DNA of 42,895 nt from Prevotellaceae bacterium. GTDB lineage: Bacteria > Bacteroidota > Bacteroidia > Bacteroidales > Bacteroidaceae. The position numbers and the translations under genes are program-made. The stretch spans positions 1-42,895 of the forward strand of contig JAUNOM010000021.1 of the NCBI GenBank assembly GCA_030531085.1, in the 5' to 3' direction. Every line of letters starts with the position of its first letter. Position 1 is the first letter of the stretch. Under the pieces are notes generated by a model. It saw nothing but the letters and a program-made list of their open reading frames with translations, was not told where the DNA came from and did not search any database. Shown in pieces: positions 8,419 to 17,245 of the stretch.

Positions 8419-8928
8419 ATGGCAATAATAAAGACCGTTTACGGCAAGACGCCCAAATGGGGCGAGGGCTGCTATTTCAGCGAGACGGCCGCTATCGTCG
8501 GCGAGGTGACCATGGGCAGCGAGTGCTCCGTGTGGTTCAGTGCCGTGGTGAGGGGCGATGTGGCTCCAATCACCATGGGCAACAGGTGCAATGTGCAGGA
8601 TGGAGCCTGCGTACACGTTACCAACACCACCGGACCCACGGTGATGGAGGATGATGTCACTATAGGACACAACGCCACCGTGCACGCCTGCACTTTGAAG
8701 AAAGGCTGCCTCATTGGCATGGGGGCAACAGTGCTCGACCATGCCGTGGTGGGCCAAGGGGCCATTGTGGCGGCTGGAGCACTGGTACTCGGCGGCACAA
8801 AGATTGGAGACCATGAGATATGGGGCGGAGTTCCGGCGAAGTTCATAAAGAAGACAGCACCGGGACAGGCGGAAAACTTTGCCGCACACTATGCACAGTA
8901 TGCCGCAGACTATCTGAAAGAGGAATAA
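8419..8928 (+). CDS. gamma-class carbonic anhydrase-like hexapeptide protein
   Basis: A 169-residue left-handed beta-helix protein built from hexapeptide repeats (for example VRGDVAPITMGNRCNVQDGA and IGHNATVHACTLKKGCLIGM). The GHNATVH stretch supplies two of the zinc-ligand histidines expected in gamma carbonic anhydrases of the YrdA/PaaY type. Many such proteins bind metal but have weak or no measured activity, so the reaction is uncertain. It lies 9 bases after the M64 gene and 39 bases before an outer-membrane protein gene, in the same direction. Confidence 0.85.
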   Translation: MAIIKTVYGKTPKWGEGCYFSETAAIVGEVTMGSECSVWFSAVVRGDVAPITMGNRCNVQDGACVHVTNTTGPTVMEDDVTIGHNATVHACTLKKGCLIGMGATVLDHAVVGQGAIVAAGALVLGGTKIGDHEIWGGVPAKFIKKTAPGQAENFAAHYAQYAADYLKEE

Positions 8929-8967
8929 TCACAACTTTATTTAATCAAAAACTAAAATCAGAAAACA

Positions 8968-9837
8968 ATGAGGACAAAAAGGTTTTTCACGGTATTATGT
9001 GCCATCGCACTTACCGTAGGCGCGTCAGCACAGATTGACGAGAACGACAAGCAGATATTTAACCACGTCGGTGCAGGCGTAAGTGTAGGTCTGGACGGTA
9101 TCGGTTTCAATGTGGCAACCACCATCACCCCGTATGTGCAGGCACGCGCCGGCATCAGCTTCATGCCTAAAATAGAGGTGAACGACATTGATGTGGACCT
9201 GAACATCGGCGACAACGAGGTGCAGCAGGCCAACGCATTCATCGACCAGTACAATCAGTTAGGCTTAGGCAACGGACCAATCAGCCACATCAATCCGCCA
9301 AAGGAGCTGAGTATGTCAGCCAAGCTGAACATGACTGACTTCAAATTGCTGTTCGACATCTATCCTACCAAGACATCACCATGGCGCCTTACCGTAGGCT
9401 TCTACGCAGGAAAGTCACAGCTGTTGGAGGCTTGGACCACTAATTGCGAGACGGAACTGCAGGCTATAACTCAATATAACACGGCACTGCAAGAACACAA
9501 AGCCCTTGCCGACCAGTTCAATCTCAATCCAATAGGCCTTGAAGTGGGCGAGTATCTCATACAGCCTAACGGCGACCAGGCCCGCGCCTTCCTTAAGGTC
9601 AACGGCTTCAAGCCATACATAGGCATCGGCTCCGGCCGCGCCATATCCTCAAAGCACCGCTTCTCATTCGCATGGGACCTCGGATGCCAGTTCTGGGGCA
9701 CACCGACCATTTACGTTATGGACAAGCCACTTGACAAAGACTCCAGCATTGACGGCGATGGAGACATCATCAAGACCGTATCCAAGATTACCGTTTATCC
9801 TACACTCAGCTTCCGCTTCAACGGCAGGATACTCTAA
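8968..9837 (+). CDS. exported outer-membrane beta-barrel-like protein
   Basis: The 289-residue product has a cleavable signal peptide (MRTKRFFTVL to GASAQ, about residues 1-22). The mature part alternates polar and hydrophobic residues in strand-like segments and ends in TLSFRFNGRIL, a barrel-type final strand with an aromatic near the end. No specific family was recognised. It is the last gene before a strong terminator at 9866-9928. Confidence 0.75.
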   Translation: MRTKRFFTVLCAIALTVGASAQIDENDKQIFNHVGAGVSVGLDGIGFNVATTITPYVQARAGISFMPKIEVNDIDVDLNIGDNEVQQANAFIDQYNQLGLGNGPISHINPPKELSMSAKLNMTDFKLLFDIYPTKTSPWRLTVGFYAGKSQLLEAWTTNCETELQAITQYNTALQEHKALADQFNLNPIGLEVGEYLIQPNGDQARAFLKVNGFKPYIGIGSGRAISSKHRFSFAWDLGCQFWGTPTIYVMDKPLDKDSSIDGDGDIIKTVSKITVYPTLSFRFNGRIL

Positions 9838-9865
9838 AGGCTGACACACCTTATTATAATATATA

Positions 9866-9928
9866 GGCGACATTCCTCCTGGACCTTGCAGTTCCGTCCG
9901 CATTGTCAAGGGGGATGTCGCCTTTTTT
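9866..9928 (+). terminator. intrinsic terminator after the outer-membrane protein gene
   Basis: GGCGACAT (9866-9873) pairs with ATGTCGCC (9915-9922), flanking a second inner pairing (CCTCCT/ gggg), and is followed directly by six T (9923-9928). Confidence 0.8.
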
Positions 9929-9949
9929 ATGCGTTTTTGGACCGCCACA

Positions 9950-10008
9950 AATGTTAAAACGCGCTCCGCCCAAATGTTAAAGTTTCCTTAATCTTGGTGA
10001 TATTGATA
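9950..10008 (+). repeat. post-terminator repeat, copy 2
   Basis: Contains AATGTTAAAACGC, then AATGTTAAAGTTTCCTTA, then TTGGTGATATTG, the same words in the same order as the reverse complement of 108-164. It starts 22 bases after the T-run of the preceding terminator. Confidence 0.7.
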
Positions 10009-10053
10009 TTCAGAACTGCCCTTTTAGCACACGCCAAGGCCGTTTTGCGCTGC

Positions 10054-10134
10054 GATTAATGCCATATTGCGCTGCAATCACTATCACATTACCTCGTGAT
10101 TTGATAGTGATTGCACGGTGAAAGCATACAGATT
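10054..10134. repeat. diverged member of the 17-base block repeat family
   Basis: The central blocks AATCACTATCACATTAC (10076-10092) and GTGATTTGATAGTGATT (10096-10112) are near-perfect inverted copies starting 20 bases apart, the same central spacing as in the elements at 21516 and 34117, and share the CTATCA-ATTAC / GTGATTTGATAG cores. Outer blocks (10054-10070 and 10118-10134, with AAAGCATACAGATT) are more divergent. Confidence 0.5.
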
Positions 10135-10363
10135 GCGCGCTAAACGCAACTTTTTTGAATTTCAGAAAAACGCCGTTCCGTTTTTGCCGCCTTACAGGCT
10201 CTCTGACGAGGTCACCCCGTCAGTGACACAATGTCCCACAGACCACAATTTAACACGTTAGAATGAGTTTTCTATATAACAGGTTCAAAAAGGCTGACAC
10301 GCCCTCACCGCCATACATGACAAACACTTTTTCCCGGGAAACCAGAAAAATCCATGGAGAATA

Positions 10364-10394
10364 TTTGTTGTTTAAAATATTTTTATTACCTTTG
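10364..10394 (+). promoter_or_regulatory. promoter of the BACON-C10 operon
   Basis: TTTG (10364-10367) and TACCTTTG (10387-10394) are separated by 19 bases, an almost ideal Bacteroidetes promoter. Transcription from it would make a 5' leader of about 525 bases. A weaker -7 box, TAACTTTG, at 10687-10694 could start a shorter transcript 35 bases before the structured RNA. Confidence 0.7.
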
Positions 10395-10729
10395 CCCTGT
10401 TATTAGGATTATCTCGCATACTTCCATATCGCGGCAGACGGTAATGCGAAAGGGTCCAATACGGCCACAGCGTCTTAAAATTATGCTGAACAGGCCTTTA
10501 GAAATAATGTCAAACAATGATGCCGCGAAAGAAAGGAACACAGAGCCTCCGCAAATGCGAGGCAGAAAAAACAGACAGTAGAATACATACGAACGGTGAG
10601 TAGAGAACATTGCTTCTTCTCCCAACTTCCTCCAAAGAGTATCACGCCTGCTCTGTCTTTTACAGACTAAAAAAGGCAAATATCATTAACTTTGAAGGAA
10701 GCTAACATCTGTTCGACATACATATACAT

Positions 10730-10927
10730 GAGCTTTCGCTCCTGTTCTCTTATCTGAAAACCGCCAAAAGAAGATTTGGAAAGAACAAGACAGCGATTGG
10801 CTCACGTCCCGTATAGGGGCGTGACCTTTTGTCTTACTTGTTTTCCAATAAGGTGCTTGGCGGTACCCCAGATAAGGATGAGTAATCGGACAAGGTTGCG
10901 CTCCTTCTCTTATTCTTATTTTATCAA
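10730..10927 (+). promoter_or_regulatory. structured leader RNA, copy 1
   Basis: A small hairpin (GAGC-TTTC-GCTC, 10730-10741) is followed by a long rod: CTTATCTG 10749-10756 with CAGATAAG 10869-10876; ACCGCCAA 10760-10767 with TTGGCGGT 10857-10864; TTGGAAA 10776-10782 with TTTCCAA 10842-10848; and an apical hairpin TCACGTCCC 10802-10810 with 10816-10824. The apical 3' arm GGGGCGTGACC (10816-10826) can instead pair with GGTTGCGCTCC (10894-10904), extended by TTGTC 10829-10833 with GACAA 10889-10893. A U-rich stretch then runs to the ATG at 10928. The same architecture occurs at 37744-37929. I know of no named family that I can assign it to; Rfam (for example the Bacteroidales-1 model) should be checked. 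Confidence 0.75.
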
Positions 10928-12136
10928 ATGAAAAAATTTCGTTTATGGAGTCTTATTACCATGATAACCCTGATTTGTGTAGGAAATATGCTCGTCGCCT
11001 GTGGTGGTGATGACAATGGAGATACACCTCCACCACCTGCCACAAAGATAGTAGTCTCACCGACAGCAGAGCTGTTAGGCAATGTAAGCAGCACTACTAC
11101 TGTATCTGTAAGCATCCAGTCCGATGAGATGTGGACTATCAGCGGTGTGCCGGAATGGTTGAGTCTGAACAGGTCCGGTGTAGGTCCTTCCAGCGTTCTG
11201 ATAACAGCCACACAGGAAAACTTCTCTGATACGGAGAGAGAAGCGGAACTTGTCTTCAGCACTTCCGACGGTTCCTCAACAGCAACCTGTAAAGTCAGCC
11301 AAAAGGGTGTGCTGGCCAAAAACTGCAGAGTCAACCTTGGCGAGACAACAGTTATGTGGGACGGCTTTGTAACGGACTTAGGGTTTGACGCCAACTGCAA
11401 AGGATACCGTGAGGCATTTTTCACTGCCAGGGCAGTAGATGACATGACAGAACGCGACATCTACAATATGCTTATGGAGAAGACCGAATACAGCAAGAAG
11501 GCAGATTACACGTTCTCACCAATCGTTACGGAAGAAGGATTGGAAATAGTATACTGCGTTGCGGCGTATGGTAGTGAGGCAAACACAGACGGTTCGCATA
11601 AATACGGCCCTATGACAATGAAACATATCAAGCTGCCCATGAAGACTCCCGAAAGCACTATGTACCTTAACTTGTCCTACACCTCATCAACTTGGAGCGT
11701 CAACGCATTACGCGAAGGCCGTTATGGGCAGAAATGTGACGAGTACTATTATGCAGCATGGGAGGGAGAAGCAGCATCCGAATTCCACAGTTTAACTATA
11801 ATGAATTCCGCCTTAATTGCCCATGCAATCAAGAAAGAGATTGCAAAGGATGGATATACATCAAACTACAAATACGGTCCGCAGAAAATGTCATGGAGCA
11901 GAAACTCTAACACCTTCTTCTGTGCAACATGGGGCAAGAACAAGGATACCAAAGAGTTCTCCACATTATTAGGTTATGTATACAAGAATATGTCCTCAAA
12001 CAGCTATAACGGCACCATTATGAAGTCTGACTTGAAAGACAAGACGATAGATTTGAGAGAGAAATATCCTTTGATGAAGGACCTGCTCAAACAGGTTTCC
12101 GTAACAGTCATGACGGACAAAAACGCCATCAAGTAG
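10928..12136 (+). CDS. BACON domain lipoprotein
   Basis: A 402-residue surface-type lipoprotein. The signal peptide ends in a lipobox (LVACGGDD, Cys at about 26); acidic residues right after Cys resemble the Bacteroidetes lipoprotein surface-export signal. Residues about 40-130 form a BACON domain, with the typical WTISGVPEWLSL and strand pattern ending VSQKG. BACON domains are all-beta modules often tied to carbohydrate or mucin binding. Residues about 130-402 are unassigned. First gene of an operon with the C10 peptidase, which suggests it could act with, tether or be cleaved by that enzyme (inference). It begins right after the structured leader. Confidence 0.82.
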   Translation: MKKFRLWSLITMITLICVGNMLVACGGDDNGDTPPPPATKIVVSPTAELLGNVSSTTTVSVSIQSDEMWTISGVPEWLSLNRSGVGPSSVLITATQENFSDTEREAELVFSTSDGSSTATCKVSQKGVLAKNCRVNLGETTVMWDGFVTDLGFDANCKGYREAFFTARAVDDMTERDIYNMLMEKTEYSKKADYTFSPIVTEEGLEIVYCVAAYGSEANTDGSHKYGPMTMKHIKLPMKTPESTMYLNLSYTSSTWSVNALREGRYGQKCDEYYYAAWEGEAASEFHSLTIMNSALIAHAIKKEIAKDGYTSNYKYGPQKMSWSRNSNTFFCATWGKNKDTKEFSTLLGYVYKNMSSNSYNGTIMKSDLKDKTIDLREKYPLMKDLLKQVSVTVMTDKNAIK

Positions 12137-12148
12137 TATTGTAAAATG

Positions 12149-12184
12149 TTTCAGAGAGGGCTGCCATGACAGCTCTCTCTGAAA
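12149..12184 (+). repeat. hairpin between BACON and C10 genes
   Basis: TTTCAGAGAG (12149-12158) pairs with CTCTCTGAAA (12175-12184), with an inner GCTG/CAGC pairing. No T-run follows (next bases are ATAAATG), so it is not a typical terminator; it could set the ratio of the two products by mRNA stabilisation or by hindering initiation at 12189. Confidence 0.6.
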
Positions 12185-12188
12185 ATAA

Positions 12189-14312
12189 ATGATTATTATG
12201 GCTTTCAGAAATCACTTTATATTATTACTCCTGCTGTTCTGTGGCGGTGCAGCGTATGCCCAGCAGCGTTCCGAGGCAGAGATAGAAGAAATATTGCTTA
12301 ACAACAAAAGCCTTTTAAACATATCACAAAAGCTGTCGTTAAAGGAGAAATCGTCAACATTGTTAAAAGACTGTGACATCACAGATGGCAAAGAATCCTT
12401 TTATGTCTACACATCAGGCACCAAAGGCAAGGAGTCTTTCGTCATTATCTCTGGAGACAAGAGAATGCCCGCGGTGTTAGGATATTCTGACAGTAATGCT
12501 TTTGACCCGGACAACATACCGCCCGCATTGAGAAATTGGCTGAAGGAGTACACCAAACTGTACCTTGGAACAAGTACTGTGAACCACTCCTCCACCCTGC
12601 CCTCAAGCATAAGACAGGACGGTGTGGAGCCTTTGCTTGGGACAAACAAGTGGGGACAGTCCCACCCTTATAATGACAAGTGCCCTTCTGTACGAAACAC
12701 CAAGACACTGGTGGGCTGCGTGGCTACCGCTATGGCACAGGTTATGAAGTATCACTCATACCCTGAAAGAGCCAAAGGCAACGTATCATATACCACCAGG
12801 ACCAACAGGCTGAACATACGTCATGATTTTTCCAATGACAGATTTGAATGGAACAGTATGCTTCCAGACTACTCTGGCTCCTATTCTGACGAGGAGAAAG
12901 ACGCGGTGGCAACCCTAATGTTCAGCTGTGCGGCAGCGGTAGAGATGGATTTCGGACTGACAAACCAGGGCGGAAGCGGTGCATACCAGTCGGACTTGCT
13001 TAATGGATATATAGAAAACTATGGTTATGACCGTGATGCCGCATTGATTGTAAAGAACTATTGTTCTACCGAAGACTGGCATTCATTACTTGTCAATGAG
13101 CTGAACGAAGGCAGACCGGTGAACTATGCCGGCTCAAGCATACGTGACGGAGGGCATTCCTTCGTGCTGGACGGTTATAAAATCAGCAGTAACACATATC
13201 CGGACTATCATGTCAACTGGGGATGGAACGGCTCATGTGACGGTTATTATCAGATTGCGAACCTACATCCTCATGATGGAGACATTGATGCGACAATAGA
13301 CGCATTCAGCCAAAGCCAGCAGATGACAATAGGCATAAAGCCTGAAGATGGTGTGGACATGGGACGGTATATGCTCCTTTCATCTAAACTGAACTGTTCT
13401 TTGTCCAAGGTTAAGACCAATGGGACACTGTCATTTAATGTTTCTTCTTTATACAACTGCTCGTATAATCGGTTTTCCGGCGTCATATCTGTATGTCTGA
13501 TTGATGACAATGGCAATATGATTACTCTCGGAACAGGCAACAGGTATGAATTGAAATATTTGGAGGGTAGCGGTAATCAGAGTTACACCTGTGTACTACC
13601 AGACGAGGTTCATGTTGGTAAATACAAGGCTTCACTGGCATACAGACCTGCCAGTTCGGATGAATGGAGAACGGTATATTCAAGTTCATACCCCACAATC
13701 GAGGTTACCGCATCAGAGAATGTAGGGCCTGCCGATGAAGAATGGGCGGAGGTTGGATGTTCGGAGGTGGAAATCGCACAGCCGAAAGACAGACATACCA
13801 TAACAGCGAATGTTTATGAACTGATAAACCTGCAGCAGGAATCGTTTAAAGGAACCATACAACTGACGATGGCGGACGAGAATGGCTTCCCATTATTTAG
13901 CTTTGGAGAGCCACTTGAGATACCGGAATTAGGATATTACGACTATCTTTCAGAAGCGGTACAGATAACTGGCATCGTTGACAGAATGCTCTCGGACGGA
14001 TACTACAGACTGTATGTGTCCGCAAAGAAGCACAATAAGAACATAAATTCCTATGTGGTATTGAACGACTTGGCTAAGCCGGGCACACAGACAACGGAGT
14101 TCTTCTACAAGGTTACAGTGAGAAATGGCGTTATGACTATAGATGACAAACAGTATGACTGTCTGCCGACAAGCGTAAAACAAATAAAAGACAGTAAGGA
14201 ACACATTAAAGGCCTATACGATATATACGGAAGAGAATTACCCAAAAGAGACATTCTTAAAAAAGGAATATATGTAGACGGTGACTCAAGAAAGGTGTTT
14301 CTGTCTGAATAA
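12189..14312 (+). CDS. C10 family (streptopain-like) exported cysteine peptidase
   Basis: A 707-residue exported peptidase. After a signal peptide (to about AYAQQ) a Spi-type inhibitory propeptide is expected up to about residue 150. The C10 catalytic core shows Cys177 in VGCVATAMAQVMKYHSYP, His323 in GGHSFVLDGY, and the conserved NWGWNG. Residues about 390-660 look like beta-sandwich repeats. The last 35 residues (LYDIYGRELP ... GIYVDGDSRKVF) resemble the C-terminal tails on Bacteroidetes secreted proteins, related to type A sorting domains. Two possible ATGs, 12189 and 12198, are equally usable. Streptopain homologues in gut and oral Bacteroidales degrade host or microbial proteins. Confidence 0.88.
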   Translation: MIIMAFRNHFILLLLLFCGGAAYAQQRSEAEIEEILLNNKSLLNISQKLSLKEKSSTLLKDCDITDGKESFYVYTSGTKGKESFVIISGDKRMPAVLGYSDSNAFDPDNIPPALRNWLKEYTKLYLGTSTVNHSSTLPSSIRQDGVEPLLGTNKWGQSHPYNDKCPSVRNTKTLVGCVATAMAQVMKYHSYPERAKGNVSYTTRTNRLNIRHDFSNDRFEWNSMLPDYSGSYSDEEKDAVATLMFSCAAAVEMDFGLTNQGGSGAYQSDLLNGYIENYGYDRDAALIVKNYCSTEDWHSLLVNELNEGRPVNYAGSSIRDGGHSFVLDGYKISSNTYPDYHVNWGWNGSCDGYYQIANLHPHDGDIDATIDAFSQSQQMTIGIKPEDGVDMGRYMLLSSKLNCSLSKVKTNGTLSFNVSSLYNCSYNRFSGVISVCLIDDNGNMITLGTGNRYELKYLEGSGNQSYTCVLPDEVHVGKYKASLAYRPASSDEWRTVYSSSYPTIEVTASENVGPADEEWAEVGCSEVEIAQPKDRHTITANVYELINLQQESFKGTIQLTMADENGFPLFSFGEPLEIPELGYYDYLSEAVQITGIVDRMLSDGYYRLYVSAKKHNKNINSYVVLNDLAKPGTQTTEFFYKVTVRNGVMTIDDKQYDCLPTSVKQIKDSKEHIKGLYDIYGRELPKRDILKKGIYVDGDSRKVFLSE

Positions 14313-14350
14313 CTGATTAAATAATCGCGTAACGCATATTCGACAATCTG

Positions 14351-14388
14351 AAAATAGCCGGCTATCATAAACGACAGCCGGCTATTTT
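14351..14388. terminator. bidirectional terminator between C10 gene and acyl-CoA dehydrogenase gene
   Basis: AAAATAGCCGGCT (14351-14363) and AGCCGGCTATTTT (14376-14388) form a perfect 13-base stem, A-rich on one side and T-rich on the other, between two convergent genes. It can serve both strands. Confidence 0.85.
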
Positions 14389-14420
14389 CTGGTTTGATAT
14401 GTTCTGATATATCCGTGAAC

Positions 14421-16175
14421 TTACTTGCGATAGTCCGCAAGGTCAGCAGGTGTGGCGGACATAACGAAGTCGTAGTGCTTCTCCACCTCTGCCGCAACAT
14501 AGCGTGTATATACGCGTGCGGACTTGCCGAACAGCTCCGGTGCCTTGCTGGCGTCACCGATAAGGAGGAGGGCCATGATGCAGTCAGCGGCAATCTCATA
14601 GAGATGGCGTATGGCGAAGTCCTTGAACTCATCGTCCTTCTGCTCGTTGACAAATGCCACAGCGGCGTTGTACTTCTCCGCCATAGCCTCAACACGCGCC
14701 TTGAGCGGTGCAAACTCCTCCGCACACCAGTCCTCACTGCCAATGCTTGCAGGCGCCTGTCCGTACTGAAGCATATCCGCTATCACCTGACTGTAATAGC
14801 CATTGGTGATGTAACGTCCCGCTGCCACGGTCTGCAACTGTGTCGTTCCCTCATAGATAGTAAGGATACGCGCATCGCGATAGAGGCGCTGACAGGCGTA
14901 CTCAAGCATAAATCCTGAACCGCCATGCACCTGAATGCCGTCGTATGTGTTAAGGTTGGCATACTCGGAAGTCATACCCTTTGCCAGAGGAGTGAAGGCA
15001 TCAGCCAGCTTAGAGAATGTCTTGCACTCGCTACGCTCCTCTGCTGTCAGCTTCTCACCGCTCTGTTTGCGCTCGCGCTCTATGTCCTCAAGGATCTTGT
15101 ACACGTCAACGTAACGGCTTGTAGCATACAGCAGCGCGCGGCCTGCGTCAAGACGTGCCTTCATTATGGACAGCATATCATACACGGCAGGGAACTCTAT
15201 GATTGCCTTACCGAACTGCTTGCGCTCCTTGGCGTATGCCAGGGCCTCGTTATATGCCATCTGGCTCACACCCGTGCTCTGCCCCGCGATGCCGAGACGC
15301 GCGCCGTTCATAAGGCCCATGACATACTTTATCAGTCCCATCTTGCGTGAGCCGCACAGCTCTGCCTTAGCGTTCTTGTAGACAAGCTCACACGTTGGCG
15401 AGCCATGTATGCCGAGTTTGTTCTCCAGTCGGCGCACGTCAACACCGCCATTGCGCTTGTCATAGATGAACATTGACAGTCCGCGGCCATCGCGTGTGCC
15501 CTCTTCTGAACGTGCCAGAACAAGGTGTATGTCCGAGTCTCCGTTCGTTATGAAACGCTTACAGCCGTTAAGTCTCCAGCAGTTTTCCTTCTCGTCGAAC
15601 GTGGCCTTAAGCATTACGGACTGCAAATCAGAACCTGCGTCAGGCTCAGTAAGGTCCATTGACATTGTCTCTCCCTCGCAAACACGCGGCACAAAACGCT
15701 GGCGCTGGTCCTCATCACCGAACTCATAGAGTGTCTCTATGCAGTCCTGCAGCGACCAGATGTTCTCAAAACCGGTATCGGCAGCGGCCACCATCTCGTT
15801 GATGGCGGAATAAACAGCCATCGGGAAGTTGAGACCACCGTAGCGGCGTGGCATTGTGACACCGTTAAGGCCTGCCTTTATCACCGCATCCAGGTTCTCG
15901 TATGTCTTTGATGCGTATATCATGCGGTTGTTCTCCAGATGAGGGCCTTCCGCGTCCACGGCCTCTGCGTTGGGCGCAACGACGTTAGCCATGACGTCAC
16001 CTGTCAGTTCAAGCACTCTCTCGTATGAGTCAATGGCATCCTCGAAGTTCTCCGGTGCATAGTCATACTTGTCCTTATCGGCATAGTTACGTTCCTTGAG
16101 TTCCACAATGTGCTCAAGTAACGGATGGCTGAGATGAAACTTTATCTCAGGATTCTCTGTATAGAAATTAGACAT
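14421..16175 (-). CDS. acyl-CoA dehydrogenase, long-form
   Basis: A 584-residue flavoprotein dehydrogenase, longer than classical short-chain enzymes (about 380) because of an additional C-terminal helical region, as in the DmdC-like group. The FAD/substrate loop is visible in MDLTEPDAGSDLQ, and the catalytic base sits in the standard LTIYEGTTQLQ motif. It oxidises an acyl-CoA thioester and passes electrons to ETF, whose two subunits are encoded immediately upstream in the same operon. The acyl substrate is unknown. Confidence 0.88.
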   Translation of the reverse strand: MSNFYTENPEIKFHLSHPLLEHIVELKERNYADKDKYDYAPENFEDAIDSYERVLELTGDVMANVVAPNAEAVDAEGPHLENNRMIYASKTYENLDAVIKAGLNGVTMPRRYGGLNFPMAVYSAINEMVAAADTGFENIWSLQDCIETLYEFGDEDQRQRFVPRVCEGETMSMDLTEPDAGSDLQSVMLKATFDEKENCWRLNGCKRFITNGDSDIHLVLARSEEGTRDGRGLSMFIYDKRNGGVDVRRLENKLGIHGSPTCELVYKNAKAELCGSRKMGLIKYVMGLMNGARLGIAGQSTGVSQMAYNEALAYAKERKQFGKAIIEFPAVYDMLSIMKARLDAGRALLYATSRYVDVYKILEDIERERKQSGEKLTAEERSECKTFSKLADAFTPLAKGMTSEYANLNTYDGIQVHGGSGFMLEYACQRLYRDARILTIYEGTTQLQTVAAGRYITNGYYSQVIADMLQYGQAPASIGSEDWCAEEFAPLKARVEAMAEKYNAAVAFVNEQKDDEFKDFAIRHLYEIAADCIMALLLIGDASKAPELFGKSARVYTRYVAAEVEKHYDFVMSATPADLADYRK

Positions 16176-16193
16176 ATTATTCTAAAAAAGAAG

Positions 16194-17234
16194 TTACTTC
16201 GTATTCTGCTTGTAATACTTTATCAGCTTTGGCACCACCTCCTCTACAGTACCGTTGATCACATAGTCCGCGATAGTGTTGATAGGAGCCTCGGGGTCGC
16301 TGTTGATTGATATGATTATGCCGGAGTCCTGCATACCGGCTATATGCTGTATCTGTCCTGATATGCCGCAGGCTATGTACACCTTCGGCCGCACAGTGAC
16401 ACCAGTCTGGCCTATCTGACGGTCATTGTCTATCCAACCAGCATCAACTGCGGCACGGCTTGCGCCCACCTCGGCGTGCAGTTCCTTAGCGAGTTCAAAG
16501 AGCTGGGCGAACCCTTCCCTTGAACCAACGCCATAACCGCCGGCCACAACGATAGTGGCTCCTTTAAGATTGTGCTTGGCTTCCTGCACATGACGGTCCA
16601 GAACCTTCACCACATACTCCGTCTCCGGCACGTACTTGGCAACGTCGTGGCGGATGACCTCGCCCTTGTAATCCTCCGCAAGGATCTCCTTCTTCATCAC
16701 GCCCTCACGCACTGTCGCCATCTGTGGACGGTGTTCGGGGTTCACGATTGTAGCAACGATGTTGCCACCGAATGCAGGACGTATCTGATAAAGCTGCTGC
16801 TCGTAATGCTTTGACACCAGCTCTCCGGCCTCGTTCTTCACCTTCATGTCGAAATCGCCGATCTCCAGCTCCGTACAGTCAGCCGTAAGACCGCTGAACA
16901 ATGCAGAGGATACGCGCGGACCAAGGTCACGGCCTATCACAGTGGCACCCATAAGGCATATCTGCGGCTGCTCCTCCTTGAAGAGATTAACCATCAGTGC
17001 GGTATGAGGATTGGAGGTATACGGGAAGAGTCCCGGCGCGTCAAAGACATGAACCTTGTCCACGCCATACTTCATAACCTGCTTCTCCACCCCGTCAAGG
17101 CCTGTGCCTGCTATGACACATTCAAGCTGTGCGCCAAGAGTATTGGCCAGTTTGCGTCCTTTTGTCAGGAGTTCCAGAGACACATCCTTCACTTTTGTGC
17201 CTTCTATCTCGCAATATACAAAAACGTTATTCAT
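16194..17234 (-). CDS. etfA: electron transfer flavoprotein alpha subunit
   Basis: A 346-residue ETF alpha chain. The C-terminal FAD-binding domain is intact, with VGASRAAVDAGW, GQTGVTVRPKVYIACGISG and the SINSDPEAPI stretch. With EtfB it carries electrons from acyl-CoA dehydrogenase. It lies 11 bases after etfB and 18 bases before the dehydrogenase gene. Whether the complex bifurcates electrons cannot be decided from these motifs alone. Confidence 0.93.
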   Translation of the reverse strand: MNNVFVYCEIEGTKVKDVSLELLTKGRKLANTLGAQLECVIAGTGLDGVEKQVMKYGVDKVHVFDAPGLFPYTSNPHTALMVNLFKEEQPQICLMGATVIGRDLGPRVSSALFSGLTADCTELEIGDFDMKVKNEAGELVSKHYEQQLYQIRPAFGGNIVATIVNPEHRPQMATVREGVMKKEILAEDYKGEVIRHDVAKYVPETEYVVKVLDRHVQEAKHNLKGATIVVAGGYGVGSREGFAQLFELAKELHAEVGASRAAVDAGWIDNDRQIGQTGVTVRPKVYIACGISGQIQHIAGMQDSGIIISINSDPEAPINTIADYVINGTVEEVVPKLIKYYKQNTK

Positions 17235-17245
17235 AATGTTTACAA

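Larger units (their letters stand above)
9838..10927 (+). other. 1.1 kb gene-free region upstream of the BACON-C10 operon
   Basis: It holds, in order, a terminator (9866-9928), a dispersed repeat (9950-10008), a block-repeat element (10054-10134), about 220 bases in which I see nothing clear (10140-10360), a promoter (10364-10394) and a long leader ending in a structured RNA (10730-10927). An open frame of 75 codons at 10354-10581 starts inside the promoter and has no recognisable protein features, so I do not call it a gene. Confidence 0.7.

Noticed and set aside
10354-10581. 75-codon open frame in the leader of the BACON gene
   Set aside because: It begins inside the predicted -33 region, has no signal or domain, and its start would lie upstream of the transcription start.
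10749-10876. Leader RNA rod as an integron attC site
   Set aside because: The size and long imperfect hairpin fit, but no GTTRRRY/RYYYAAC core sites flank it, there is no integrase, and the element precedes the genes instead of following them.
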